Source: Natronospira proteinivora
Lineage (GTDB): Bacteria > Pseudomonadota > Gammaproteobacteria > Natronospirales > Natronospiraceae
Length of the DNA stretch: 64,000 nucleotides
NCBI RefSeq assembly: GCF_024170465.1
Contig: NZ_JALJYF010000001.1
Coordinates: forward strand, 1,488,001 to 1,552,000
Direction of reading: 5' to 3'
In this document: one piece after another, positions 35,310 through 43,932 of the stretch
Layout of the letters: each line of letters starts with the position of its first letter
Position numbering within the stretch: position 1 is the stretch's first letter
Position numbers and translations under genes: made by a program
The notes under the pieces: model-generated
Told to the model about the DNA's origin: nothing
Databases searched by the model: none
What the model saw: only the letters and a program-made list of their open reading frames with translations

Positions 35310-35987
35310 ATGCCCGAAAACAGTGCCCTGGCGAATCCGCAACATCCGGCTGTCTCGCTGCTGAATCTACAGTGTCGGCGCGGCGGACGGACGCTCTTCC
35401 ACATCCGGGAATGGACGCTACCCCGGGGAGAACACGGCTTGCTCAGGGGGCCGTCCGGATCCGGCAAGACCACCCTGCTCCACGCCATCGCGGGGCTGGA
35501 CCAGGCAGAGGACGGCCTGCTTGCGACCCTGGGCGAGCCGCTTCCGCGCCGATCCGCCCGTTTCAGGGATCGTTTCCGTGCTCATCACCTGGGACTGATT
35601 TTTCAGGACTTCCATCTCCTGGAAGGCTTACGGGTGGAGGACAATCTTCAGCTGGCCGCCTGGCTCGGCGGCCAATCCAGAAAAGGCGAGGCCAGTCGGG
35701 CCATGCTGGAACGACTGGGTTTGGCCCATCTGGCTCGCTGCTACCCCCATACCCTAAGCCAGGGCGAAAAACAGCGCGTCGCTATCGGCCGGGCCTTGAT
35801 CAATGAGCCGGACCTGATCCTGGCCGATGAGCCCACCTCCGCCCTGGACGATGCCAACAGTCACAATGTGATCGAGCTGTTGCTGAGCGAGGCCGCCCGC
35901 CTCGGTGCCAGCCTGCTGGTCGCCACCCACGACAATCGCATTGCGGCGGGATTTGAGCATGAATTGTCACTGAACGAACCATCATGA
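35310..35987 (+). CDS. ABC transporter ATPase of a Zur-linked operon
   Basis: 225 residues from ATG 35310; an in-frame ATG at 35265 sits 2 bp after the Zur box and is unlikely. Walker A GPSGSGKTT, signature LSQGEKQRVAIGRAL, Walker B LILADEPTSALDD and H-loop ATHD are intact. LolD/MacB-like type. It overlaps the permease gene by 4 bp. The gene order ATPase-permease-DUF3299 resembles the Zur-controlled PA4064-PA4066 locus of Pseudomonas aeruginosa. Confidence 0.88.
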   Translation: MPENSALANPQHPAVSLLNLQCRRGGRTLFHIREWTLPRGEHGLLRGPSGSGKTTLLHAIAGLDQAEDGLLATLGEPLPRRSARFRDRFRAHHLGLIFQDFHLLEGLRVEDNLQLAAWLGGQSRKGEASRAMLERLGLAHLARCYPHTLSQGEKQRVAIGRALINEPDLILADEPTSALDDANSHNVIELLLSEAARLGASLLVATHDNRIAAGFEHELSLNEPS

Positions 35988-37234
35988 ACAGTTTTTATCT
36001 CGCAGCCCGACAATTGGGACGACGCCCCTTCCAGACCTTGATCAATACCCTGGTCATGGGGCTGGGGATTGCCATGGTCGTGCTGCTGTTGCTGGGCCAA
36101 TCACAGCTACGCGAGCGCATGAGCCGGGATGCCGCGGGTATCGACCTGGTGGTGGGGCCGGCCGGCAGCCCCATGCAGTTGATTCTTTCCTCGGTGTATC
36201 ACGTGGATGTGCCCATCGGAAACATCCCCTGGCAGGCTCGCGACACCATCCACCGGGAACGGGCCGTGGCCGAAACCATTCCCCTGGCCCTGGGCGACAA
36301 CTACCGGGGCTTTCGAATTGTCGGCACGGAACCGGCTTACGCCGATCTCTACGACGCCGAACTGAGGGAGGGGCGATTCTGGGACGACACTCTGGAAGCA
36401 GTCCTGGGCGCGGAAGTGGCCCGACAGAGCGGTCTCTCCGTGGGGGATCGTTTCGAAGGCCAGCATGGACTGGGTGAGGGTGGGCCCACCCATGGCGATC
36501 ACCCCTACCGGGTTGTCGGCATCCTGGAATTCAGTGGCAGCGTGCTGGACCGCCTGGTGCTAACCCCGGTGGAGAGTGTTTGGGCCGTCCATAACCACGA
36601 CCACGATCACGAAGATAATCACGATCATGCTCATGAGGATGATGCAGGGAATGAGCAACAACACGCGGACCGGACCCATGAGGAGAAAGGGGATCTCACC
36701 GCCCTGCTGGTGCGCTTTGCCTCCCCCATGGCGGCCACCCGCCTGCCCACCATGATCGAGGACGAGACCCCCTGGCAAGCGGCCCGGCCAGCCCATCAAA
36801 GTGCCCGCCTGTTTTCCATGATGGGCCCCGCCGTGGACGGCCTCAAACTATTCGCCGGCCTGCTGGTGCTTGCATCGTTATTGGGAGTATTCGCGCTGCT
36901 GTATCAAAACCTTCGGGACCGGCGTTATGATCTCGCGGTGATGCGGGCCATGGGTGGTGGCCCGAGTCTGATCTTCCGGCTGACGCTGCTGGAAGGACTG
37001 ATAATGGTCCTCCTGGGGCTGGCCATGGGACTATTACTGGGCCACCTGGCCACCGGCCTGCTGGGCCAGCTCACGACGGAAGGGCGCGCCTTGATGCTGA
37101 CTGGCTGGCACTGGGCGGAGGGAGAAACCCGGCTGCTGCTGGCGGTGCTGGGTGCCGGCCTGGTGGTAGCCCTGATTCCTGCGTGGCTGGCCGCCCGCAC
37201 CCATGTGGCCAACACACTCCGACGAGGTTATTAA
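35984..37234 (+). CDS. FtsX/MacB-type ABC permease with a His-rich loop
   Basis: 416 residues: an N-terminal helix, a large periplasmic domain (about 40-275), then three C-terminal helices of the FtsX domain. Within the periplasmic domain (about residues 203-235) is a loop dense in His and Asp/Glu (HDHDHEDNHDHAHEDD), a likely zinc-binding stretch. MacB-type machines move substrates in the periplasm rather than import ions, so it may mobilise zinc or extract a zinc-loaded lipoprotein. Translationally coupled on both sides. Confidence 0.88.
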   Translation: MNSFYLAARQLGRRPFQTLINTLVMGLGIAMVVLLLLGQSQLRERMSRDAAGIDLVVGPAGSPMQLILSSVYHVDVPIGNIPWQARDTIHRERAVAETIPLALGDNYRGFRIVGTEPAYADLYDAELREGRFWDDTLEAVLGAEVARQSGLSVGDRFEGQHGLGEGGPTHGDHPYRVVGILEFSGSVLDRLVLTPVESVWAVHNHDHDHEDNHDHAHEDDAGNEQQHADRTHEEKGDLTALLVRFASPMAATRLPTMIEDETPWQAARPAHQSARLFSMMGPAVDGLKLFAGLLVLASLLGVFALLYQNLRDRRYDLAVMRAMGGGPSLIFRLTLLEGLIMVLLGLAMGLLLGHLATGLLGQLTTEGRALMLTGWHWAEGETRLLLAVLGAGLVVALIPAWLAARTHVANTLRRGY

Positions 37235-37794
37235 TGCATACCAAGCCTGGCAAAAATCGTAAGACCATGCCTCTTGGAATCAGCGAAGCCATTCTCCTGA
37301 TGCTGCTAATGCTCACCATCCCGCCTGTGTGGGCCCAGCTGAGTGATGAGGAAATCGCCACCGAACCACCGCCGGAGGACGCTACCCTGGATGACTATGC
37401 GCACCTGATTCCACCCACGCCCGAAGGGGCGGTGAGCTGGGATTTGCTGGGCAGCACGGAAGAAGAGATGGAGGTCATTGACGGAACCAGTTATATGCGC
37501 CCCGTCTATCCCCCGGCTGTAAAGGAACTGGATGGCGAAACCATTCGCATTAAAGGCTTCATCTACCCCATGCAGAATCAGGAGCACATGGAAGAGTTCC
37601 TGTTCACCGCCTTGCCACCCAGCTGCCCCTACTGTTTGCCGGCCGGAGCCGGCTACATCATCGAAACCCGGGCCGCCGATCCCATTCGCTTCACCTGGGA
37701 TGCTGTGCTCCTGGAAGGGGAGCTGCAACTATTGGAGGACGACCCCTACGGGCTCTTCTATCGACTGAAAGATGCGCGGCCAGTGAGGGACTAG
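37234..37794 (+). CDS. DUF3299 exported protein of the Zur-linked operon
   Basis: 186 residues from ATG 37234, overlapping the permease stop (TAATG), with GAGG 7 nt upstream. A hydrophobic signal (LLMLLMLTIPPVWA) is followed by an acidic linker and the DUF3299 domain with IKGFIYPMQN and a C-x-x-C pair in PPSCPYCLPAG. Its family is found with this ABC pair in zinc-responsive loci. The precise role (metal binding or partner of the permease) is unknown. Confidence 0.8.
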   Translation: MHTKPGKNRKTMPLGISEAILLMLLMLTIPPVWAQLSDEEIATEPPPEDATLDDYAHLIPPTPEGAVSWDLLGSTEEEMEVIDGTSYMRPVYPPAVKELDGETIRIKGFIYPMQNQEHMEEFLFTALPPSCPYCLPAGAGYIIETRAADPIRFTWDAVLLEGELQLLEDDPYGLFYRLKDARPVRD

Positions 37795-37806
37795 CCAAGT
37801 AGCTCA

Positions 37807-37881
37807 CTGTGGGAGCGGCATTCCTGCCGCGATTGAAGCTTTCATGGCGTCCATGTCGCGGCAGGAATGCCGCTCCCACAG
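37807..37881. repeat. REP palindrome, subtype B (copy 3)
   Basis: 26-bp arms (starting CTGTGGGAGCGGCATTCC) face each other across a 23-bp centre, between the DUF3299 gene and folA. Confidence 0.88.
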
Positions 37882-37914
37882 AGGAACCATTCAAGCAGTT
37901 GGACTAGGTAGTCT

Positions 37915-38406
37915 TTACCGTTCCCGCCTGACCAATCGAACAAAATTCATGTTGTGGGCGTTGCGCTCATCGGCTGGCCGGTGTTCTCGGCTCGTCTCCC
38001 GCCATTCCTCTGCAGACCATTCAGGAAAAGTGGTATCACCCTCCACCTCGGTATCGATAAAGGTGAGCTCCAGGACCGTGGCTCGCGGCAGGGCCTCACG
38101 ATAAAGCTGACCACCACCAATCACCATCACCGTGTCTTCGTCAGCCAATCGTTCCAATGCTTCGTCCAGGGACCCGGCCGTTTCGGTCCCCTCGAAGCGG
38201 ACATCGGACTGCCGGGTCACCACAACGTTGCGTCGCTTGGGTAGGGCAAAACCGATGGATTCAAAGGTCTTTCGCCCCATCACCACTGGGTGATTGAGCG
38301 TGACCCGCTTGAAGTGCGCCAGGTCCGCCGGCAGATGCCAGGGCATGCCCCCGTCACGTCCGATCACCCGATTTCGGGTCATGGCCGCCACCAATACCAA
38401 TTCCAT
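37915..38406 (-). CDS. folA: Dihydrofolate reductase
   Basis: 163 residues from ATG 38406 (GGGAGA upstream). Type I DHFR: NRVIGRDGGMPWHLPADLAHFK, substrate Asp/Glu helix, GRKTFESIG, and VIGGGQLYREALP. It makes tetrahydrofolate, used by ThyA, GcvT and others, both also in this window. The ORF opens 7 codons earlier. Confidence 0.95.
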   Translation of the reverse strand: MELVLVAAMTRNRVIGRDGGMPWHLPADLAHFKRVTLNHPVVMGRKTFESIGFALPKRRNVVVTRQSDVRFEGTETAGSLDEALERLADEDTVMVIGGGQLYREALPRATVLELTFIDTEVEGDTTFPEWSAEEWRETSREHRPADERNAHNMNFVRLVRRER

Positions 38407-38589
38407 GCGCAGGTCTCCCGTGGTCAATGACTGGGACGGCGCAGTTTAACGCAGTTGACCATTGCCAGACAGACGCCCGTCCTCACTCGCCTTTTCTTTC
38501 ACAAGCCGACACGGCAGGGCCTAGCGCCTGTAGTTGTTGGGCGTCACTTGAAGCAGTACCGGATTCCGCATAAAATGCGCTCAGCCATT

Positions 38590-38752
38590 GGGGAGTAGCC
38601 GCCCCGACCCCTCGGGGGCCCGTGTCAACAAACTTGGTCCACAGACCATGGCACGGGCAGCCTAACGGCCTGGCAAGACCTTTGGCACCTCACTATCCCT
38701 GCCGGGAGCCGGCGGATAGAGAGGTGTCATTGTGTTCTCTGCCGGCTCCCGC
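38590..38752 (+). ncRNA. yybP-ykoY manganese riboswitch (candidate)
   Basis: The 5' element GGGGAGTAGCC (38590-38600) and the 3' part ATGGCACGGGCAGCC...CTGGCAAGACC resemble the yybP-ykoY aptamer as found before alx and mntP. It is followed by a strong hairpin (38704-38713 with 38741-38750) that abuts the ribosome site AAGGAT of the next gene, a possible expression platform. The gene it precedes encodes a GDT1-type Mn exporter, which fits Mn2+ sensing. Confidence 0.7.
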
Positions 38753-38765
38753 AAGGATCAGAATC

Positions 38766-39338
38766 ATGGAAGCGTTTTTTCTCTCCCTCGCCGCTGTTTC
38801 CCTCGCCGAGCTCGGTGACCGCACCCAACTGCTGGCCTTGCTTCTGGCTGTGAAATTTCGCAAGCCCTGGGCGGTTCTGGCCGGACTGGGCGTGGCTTCA
38901 CTGGCCATTCATGGTTTGTCGGCCGGTGTCGGCATGAGTCTCGGACAATTCGTTGATGACCGTATACTGGGCTGGATTGTGGGTGTGCTGTTTATCGGCA
39001 TGGGCATTTGGGTTCTGATACCCGAGCCTGCCCATACCGATGACCGGCCAAGGGAAACCGGTCGGGGAGCCTTTCTCACCGCTCTGATTACGTTCTTCCT
39101 GATGGAGATCGGGGACAAGACTCAGCTCACCTCCATGGCCATGGCAGCCCATTTTGAAATGATCATTCCGGTGTTGCTGGGTGCCTCGCTGGCCATGCTG
39201 CTGGTGAACGCACCGGTTATCTGGCTGGGTCATAAATTTGCCGACCGGATCCCCATGCGAACGGTGCGGGTGCTGGCCGCTCTGCTGTTCATCGGGATCG
39301 GTGCCTGGGTGCTGGGTGATGCGGCTTTCAATAGCTAG
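38766..39338 (+). CDS. GDT1/UPF0016-family manganese (Ca/Mn) exporter
   Basis: 190 residues from ATG 38766. Two copies of the family motif E-x-G-D-K/R-T/S (ELGDRTQ near residue 15, EIGDKTQ near 115) lie in two three-helix repeats. Bacterial members (MneA/MntX-like) export Mn2+. The preceding yybP-ykoY-like leader would turn expression on when Mn2+ is high. uppP starts 14 bp downstream and may be cotranscribed. Confidence 0.88.
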   Translation: MEAFFLSLAAVSLAELGDRTQLLALLLAVKFRKPWAVLAGLGVASLAIHGLSAGVGMSLGQFVDDRILGWIVGVLFIGMGIWVLIPEPAHTDDRPRETGRGAFLTALITFFLMEIGDKTQLTSMAMAAHFEMIIPVLLGASLAMLLVNAPVIWLGHKFADRIPMRTVRVLAALLFIGIGAWVLGDAAFNS

Positions 39339-39351
39339 GGAGTACTGAATC

Positions 39352-40221
39352 GTGGCATTGTGGATCGCCATCTTGTTGGGTGTTATTCAGGGCCTGTTCA
39401 TGTTCATTCCGGTGAGCTCGACGGCCCATTTGGTGATCACCCAGCACTGGCTGATCGGCGCGGGCCACGAGCTGCCGCCTCCAGACAGTCCGGAGATGAT
39501 CTTCTTCGATCTGATGGTCCATGTGGGCACCCTGGTATCCATTGTGGTGGTCTTTTACCGGCCGCTGAAGGATTTCATTGCCGGTGTGCTCCACAACACC
39601 TGGGCTTTAATCAGCCAGCACGGCCAGGCATCCAGGGAGATGCTATACCTGCGCCTGGCCCTGCTGCTGCTGTTCTCGGTATTGGTCACCGGCATCATTG
39701 GCCTGAGCTTCAAGTTCTTCTTCGAGCGTTTCTTCGCCAATCCGATTCTGGTGGCGGGCACCCTGACTATCACCGGCGTTTTACTCTGGTGGACGGATAA
39801 ACTCAGCCGACGGACCGTGGGCCTTCGCCAGATCAATACCAAGACCGCCGCCTGGATCGGCCTGGCCCAGGGCCTTTCCCTGATCCCGGGCCTAAGCCGC
39901 AGCGGCATGACCATCACCTTTGCTCTGCTGGGCGGGGTCAAACGCCGCTGGGCGGCCCAGTACAGCTTCTTTCTGGCCATCCCCACCATTCTCGCCGCCA
40001 CCCTGTTCCAGGGCATCGAAGTGGCCGGCGCTGAAGGTCTCAACGGCATCAGCTGGGCCGCATTGACCGTGGGCTTTGTCACCGCCGCCCTGGTGGGCAT
40101 CGCCGCCCTGAAACTGGTCCTGGCCCTGCTCTACCGGGCCCGCCTGCGGGTCTTCTCCTACTATCTCTGGCTCCTGGCCGCCGCAGTCCTGTTCGGCTTT
40201 GTCGATGCTGGAACCTTTTAA
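39352..40221 (+). CDS. uppP: UppP/BacA-type undecaprenyl-diphosphatase, variant active site
   Basis: 289 residues from GTG 39352 (AGGGAG upstream), eight or so helices. PVSSTAH (S23, H26) and GLSRSGMT (Arg near 183) match the family. The usual E/Q-x3-E element reads Q13-G-L-F-M17: the second glutamate, important in E. coli BacA (Glu21), is Met. It may therefore be a divergent paralogue with altered activity or substrate. It would dephosphorylate undecaprenyl diphosphate to recycle the cell-wall carrier. Confidence 0.82.
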   Translation: MALWIAILLGVIQGLFMFIPVSSTAHLVITQHWLIGAGHELPPPDSPEMIFFDLMVHVGTLVSIVVVFYRPLKDFIAGVLHNTWALISQHGQASREMLYLRLALLLLFSVLVTGIIGLSFKFFFERFFANPILVAGTLTITGVLLWWTDKLSRRTVGLRQINTKTAAWIGLAQGLSLIPGLSRSGMTITFALLGGVKRRWAAQYSFFLAIPTILAATLFQGIEVAGAEGLNGISWAALTVGFVTAALVGIAALKLVLALLYRARLRVFSYYLWLLAAAVLFGFVDAGTF

Positions 40222-40230
40222 CTTAAAGGC

Positions 40231-40497
40231 ATACACGAAGGACACGAAGAAAGGCAGAAGGTCACGAAGGAGAAATCCTGTTGGACTCTCAGGCTTATGA
40301 TGAGTTTGGAGGCAATATTAGATTCGTGTTTTTTGACAGAGAGAAGACTTTATGCTCTGTGTATCTCTGCGGATTCTCTGTGCCCTCTGCGTCATAGAAA
40401 CTGAGGCCGAATGAATCGAGAGAGCGTCTACACCCCCGAAGCCTCAACATTCAGCACCCTTCGTGTTCTTCTGCCTTTCTTCGTGTCCTTCGTGCCA
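40231..40497. repeat. MITE-like inverted-repeat element, copy 1
   Basis: Terminal arms of about 40 bp, rich in the unit CACGAAGGACACGAAG, face each other (40233-40272 and 40456-40495) around about 185 bp of unrelated sequence, which itself contains CTCTGTG/CTCTGCG repeats. It fills most of the 337-bp gap between uppP and mgtE. A second element with the same arms lies at 58434-58652. Confidence 0.7.
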
Positions 40498-40505
40498 GAA
40501 TTGAC

Positions 40506-40533
40506 CAAAAAAAACCCGGCACGATGGCCGGGC
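40506..40533 (-). terminator. Terminator of mgtE
   Basis: CCCGGC (40515-40520) pairs with GCCGGG (40527-40532); on the minus strand eight T follow. On the plus strand five T follow as well. Confidence 0.85.
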
Positions 40534-40558
40534 TTTTTCTGGTGATTCGGGGTAAGGG

Positions 40559-41920
40559 CTAGACCGTTAGACCCAGAATCGTTGCGGCGATGAAGAAATA
40601 CATCGCAATACCCGCCAGATCCGCAATGGATGTAATCAGCGGGGCACTGGCCGTGGCCGGGTCCAGGTTAAAGCGGGTGAGCACGAAGGGCAGCAGCATG
40701 CCCACCAGGGAGCCCACCACCACGACACCCACCATACCCAGGGCGATCACGATGGACACGTCCATCACCTGATCGGCGCGCCAGAAGTAGGCCACCATGA
40801 ACACGGCAATGGCCATGGCACTACCCAGGGCGGCGGCCACACCCAGCTCTTTACCGAACAGTTTCAACCAATCCTTCATCTTCACGTCGCCGGTGGCCAG
40901 GGCCCTCACCATGAGCGTGGCGGACTGGGTGCCGGCATTACCGCCACTATCCACCACCAGCGGCAGGAAGGTCATCAGCACGAAGAGGCCTTCAATGGCT
41001 TCCTCGTAGGCGCCGATAATTTCACCGGCAAACATGTTGACGAAAACCAGAATCAGCAGCCAGCCTATACGCTTGCGGAAAAGTAACCAGGGACTGGCCT
41101 CATTCAAATTGAGGTTCAACACCCCCACCGACCCCATCTTGTGGAAATCCTCGGTGCTCTCGGCTTCCGCCACATCCAACACATCATCCACCGTGACGAT
41201 ACCCACCAGGCGACCCTGGTCATCGGCCACCGGCAAAGCCTCGATGTCATAGTGCTGAATCTTGTGAACCGCTTCTTCCCGGTCCTCGGTCACGGTGACA
41301 CTCACCACATCATCTTCCATGATGCGTTCCACCGTATCCCGTGGCTTGCCTAGGATGAAACGCTTGAGCTCAATCATATCCAGCAGCTGGCCACCGTCAT
41401 CCGTGACATAGATCACGTTGACCGTTTCACCTTCCTCACTCTGGCCCCGGATATGCTCCATGGCCTCAGCAATGGTCCAGTCGGGCCGGACGGAGACGAA
41501 ATGGGGCGTCATCAAACGGCCAACGGATTCTTCCGGATAACCCAGAAGACGAAGCGCTTGTTTCACATCCCTCGGCGGAAGCAAACGCAGCAGATTGCGC
41601 ATCTCTTCTTCCGGTAAACGCTCCAGGAATGCGGTTCGGTCATCCGCCGCCATATTCGAGAGAATGTAGCGACCTTCTTCCTGGCTTAGCTCATCCAGAA
41701 GGCTGAGCTGCAACTTGTGCTCAAGATAGGCAAAAACCTCGCTCCACAGGGGGCGGTCCAGCATCTTAAAGGCTCGATGCTTCACATCATCATCCAGCTC
41801 ACCAATGACATGACTGATGTCCTGGACATGTTGCTCTTCCAGCAGTTTCTTGGCCTCTGCCCACTGTTCCTGGGCAACCAGTTCCTGCACTTCAATAAGG
41901 AGATCTTTATTGTCCTGCAT
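40559..41920 (-). CDS. mgtE: MgtE-type magnesium channel/transporter
   Basis: 453 residues from ATG 41920 (GGAGG 7 nt upstream; an ATG 6 nt earlier is too close). An N-domain of helical repeats, two CBS domains (about 135-255), then five C-terminal helices with the pore signature PLVVDSGGNAGTQ. Mg2+ enters down its gradient and the N/CBS part closes the pore at high Mg2+. The gene ends at a good terminator. Confidence 0.94.
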   Translation of the reverse strand: MQDNKDLLIEVQELVAQEQWAEAKKLLEEQHVQDISHVIGELDDDVKHRAFKMLDRPLWSEVFAYLEHKLQLSLLDELSQEEGRYILSNMAADDRTAFLERLPEEEMRNLLRLLPPRDVKQALRLLGYPEESVGRLMTPHFVSVRPDWTIAEAMEHIRGQSEEGETVNVIYVTDDGGQLLDMIELKRFILGKPRDTVERIMEDDVVSVTVTEDREEAVHKIQHYDIEALPVADDQGRLVGIVTVDDVLDVAEAESTEDFHKMGSVGVLNLNLNEASPWLLFRKRIGWLLILVFVNMFAGEIIGAYEEAIEGLFVLMTFLPLVVDSGGNAGTQSATLMVRALATGDVKMKDWLKLFGKELGVAAALGSAMAIAVFMVAYFWRADQVMDVSIVIALGMVGVVVVGSLVGMLLPFVLTRFNLDPATASAPLITSIADLAGIAMYFFIAATILGLTV

Positions 41921-41991
41921 TATCATTCCTCCCGCGATATCGGGAAGAGAGCGGCATGGCCGCTCCCTGGTTAATTTTCAATCGCTTCGGC

Positions 41992-42681
41992 TCAAAATTC
42001 CCAAGCAAAACCCAGCGTCACCCAGTCGTCATCGCTATTGTCCAGATTCCAACCATAGCTGACATCGAGAACACCGTCAGTCTGGCCAAGAGCGAAGCGG
42101 AAGCCCGTCTGGGCAAAGGTATCATCCTCGGTACTCTCCAGCACCTCAGCAATCCATTCCACGCCCCCACCGATGGCAAGCTGGGAACCAACGCCGTAGA
42201 AGCCGCTGGTCTCGTCATCGTCACTGGCACGGTCCTGCATGACACCTACATTCACATGGACCAGCCAATCACCGTCTGCCAGGGGGAAAGTCACCGGCAC
42301 ATAGGCCATGATTTCATCCAGCGAGGCAGAATCATCAAAAGCGCTTGTAATCACCAGGCCCAGACCAAAATCATCACCGGCTTCAAAATCTCGCCAGAGG
42401 TACTTGCCTTCCAGGCCATAGCCCTCGTCCCGACCAGATCCCATGGAGACGGACTCAATCACGCCCGTCACTTCCAAACCATTGGCAAAAGCGTAGGCAG
42501 GTTGGACGGTGAAGGCGTCCGCCGAGGAGCCAAAGTCTTCATACCAGGCTTCCACACCGAATGTCTGGGGGGGTATCACGGCAGCATCATCCACCAACCA
42601 GTGACCACCGGAAGCGTTGACGCTGAAGGGGCTCAGGCAAACGGCTGTAGCCATCAGGGGAAAAAGTGTCTGCTTTTTCAT
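41992..42681 (-). CDS. Exported hypothetical, probable outer-membrane barrel
   Basis: 229 residues from ATG 42681 (GGAG upstream). Signal peptide ending near VNA (residue 23), acidic (many D/E), beta-strand alternation throughout and a C-terminal aromatic (VTLGFAWEF), consistent with an outer-membrane barrel. It lies 71 bp upstream of mgtE on the same strand; a GAGCGGC/GCCGCTC hairpin sits between. Function unknown. Confidence 0.65.
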   Translation of the reverse strand: MKKQTLFPLMATAVCLSPFSVNASGGHWLVDDAAVIPPQTFGVEAWYEDFGSSADAFTVQPAYAFANGLEVTGVIESVSMGSGRDEGYGLEGKYLWRDFEAGDDFGLGLVITSAFDDSASLDEIMAYVPVTFPLADGDWLVHVNVGVMQDRASDDDETSGFYGVGSQLAIGGGVEWIAEVLESTEDDTFAQTGFRFALGQTDGVLDVSYGWNLDNSDDDWVTLGFAWEF

Positions 42682-43137
42682 GGTGTTCTCCAAATTTCAA
42701 GTATGCACGGGGCTTATGAATCCCGATGACATGCAGACTCAGTCACGCAGAACACGGATACATTGCCAAAGCTAGCAGGCCTGCCTGTCATTTTCATTAC
42801 AGACGCAGACATAGCCTCGGCAAATACCGAGTTGTACTGGCACTTTGGAGAAACGGGCTGGCGATGAACTTGGGGCGAGTATCGGCATCTGACCGATCAG
42901 TTCACGCTGTGGAGTTCACGCAAGACCGCTTCACGAAGAAGCTCGCGAAGCGGTCAAAAGGAAGGATTTCCAGTGAGACGGCCTCGCGGCTTCAGCTTGT
43001 CCTACCCATCATCGGGCATCTACTGCTAACGTCCAACTGGGGGTTCCTCCTTTTCGCGTAAAGTGTGCTGGCGCATTATACGAATACCGCCCCCACTGTC
43101 AACCGAAAATAACCGCCCGTGATTAATACTTGGGGTG
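42682..43137. other. Gene-poor intergenic stretch
   Basis: About 455 bp between the barrel protein start and the thyA stop. A 9-bp hairpin GACCGCTTC/GAAGCGGTC (42924-42955) is present. An open plus-strand frame (to 43061) lacks a ribosome site and protein character. I see no gene. Confidence 0.4.
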
Positions 43138-43932
43138 TCAGACAGCCACCGGCGCCTTGATATGGGGATGAGGCTCATAATCCACGACCTCGAAATCTTC
43201 GAAACGATAGTCGAAGAGGCTCCCGGGTTTACGATGAATCTTTAGCCGCGGCAGTTTCCGGGGTTCCCGCTGAAGCTGGGTATCAGCCTGATCCAGATGG
43301 TTGAGGTAGAGGTGGCAGTCACCACCGGTCCAGATGAAATCCCCCACCTCCAGGTCCAGTTGCTGGGCCATCATGTGGAGCAGAATGGAATAGGAGGCAA
43401 TATTAAACGGCAGGCCCAGGAAGATATCGGCGCTGCGCTGATAGAGCTGACAGGACAGTCGGCCTTCGGCCACATAGAATTGGAAGAAGGCGTGACAGGG
43501 CGCCAGTGCCATATGATCCAACTGGCCCACATTCCAGGCGGAGACAATCATGCGCCGGGAGTCCGGGGTGTGGCGAATCTGATCCATCACTCGGGCGATC
43601 TGATCAATATACTGGCCATCGGGGCTGGGCCAGGAACGCCATTGATAGCCATACACCGGGCCCAGGTCGCCGCCCTCATCGGCCCAGGCATCCCAAATCT
43701 TGACCTTGTTCTCCTGCAAATAGCGGATATTGGTATCCCCACTCAGAAACCACAGTAATTCATGAATGATGGATCTGAAATGCAGCTTCTTGGTGGTCAC
43801 GGCCGGAAAACCCTGGCTCAGGTCAAAGCGCATCTGATGACCAAACACACTCAGGGTGCCGGTACCGGTGCGATCGTCCTTCTCATGGCCCTGCTCCCGG
43901 ACCAATCGCATAAGATCCAGATAGGCCTTCAT
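43138..43932 (-). CDS. thyA: Thymidylate synthase
   Basis: 264 residues, the standard short bacterial form. Catalytic C146 in APCHAFFQF; folate/dUMP segments [27 protein letters not shown] and the C-terminal IKAPVAV are present. It makes dTMP from dUMP using methylene-THF, which DHFR encoded 5 kb away regenerates. It overlaps lgt by 4 bp, the conserved lgt-thyA pair. Confidence 0.96.
   Translation of the reverse strand: MKAYLDLMRLVREQGHEKDDRTGTGTLSVFGHQMRFDLSQGFPAVTTKKLHFRSIIHELLWFLSGDTNIRYLQENKVKIWDAWADEGGDLGPVYGYQWRSWPSPDGQYIDQIARVMDQIRHTPDSRRMIVSAWNVGQLDHMALAPCHAFFQFYVAEGRLSCQLYQRSADIFLGLPFNIASYSILLHMMAQQLDLEVGDFIWTGGDCHLYLNHLDQADTQLQREPRKLPRLKIHRKPGSLFDYRFEDFEVVDYEPHPHIKAPVAV

Noticed and set aside
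42726-43061. 111-codon plus-strand ORF in the gap before thyA
   Set aside because: No ribosome site, mixed low-complexity composition and no recognisable motif.
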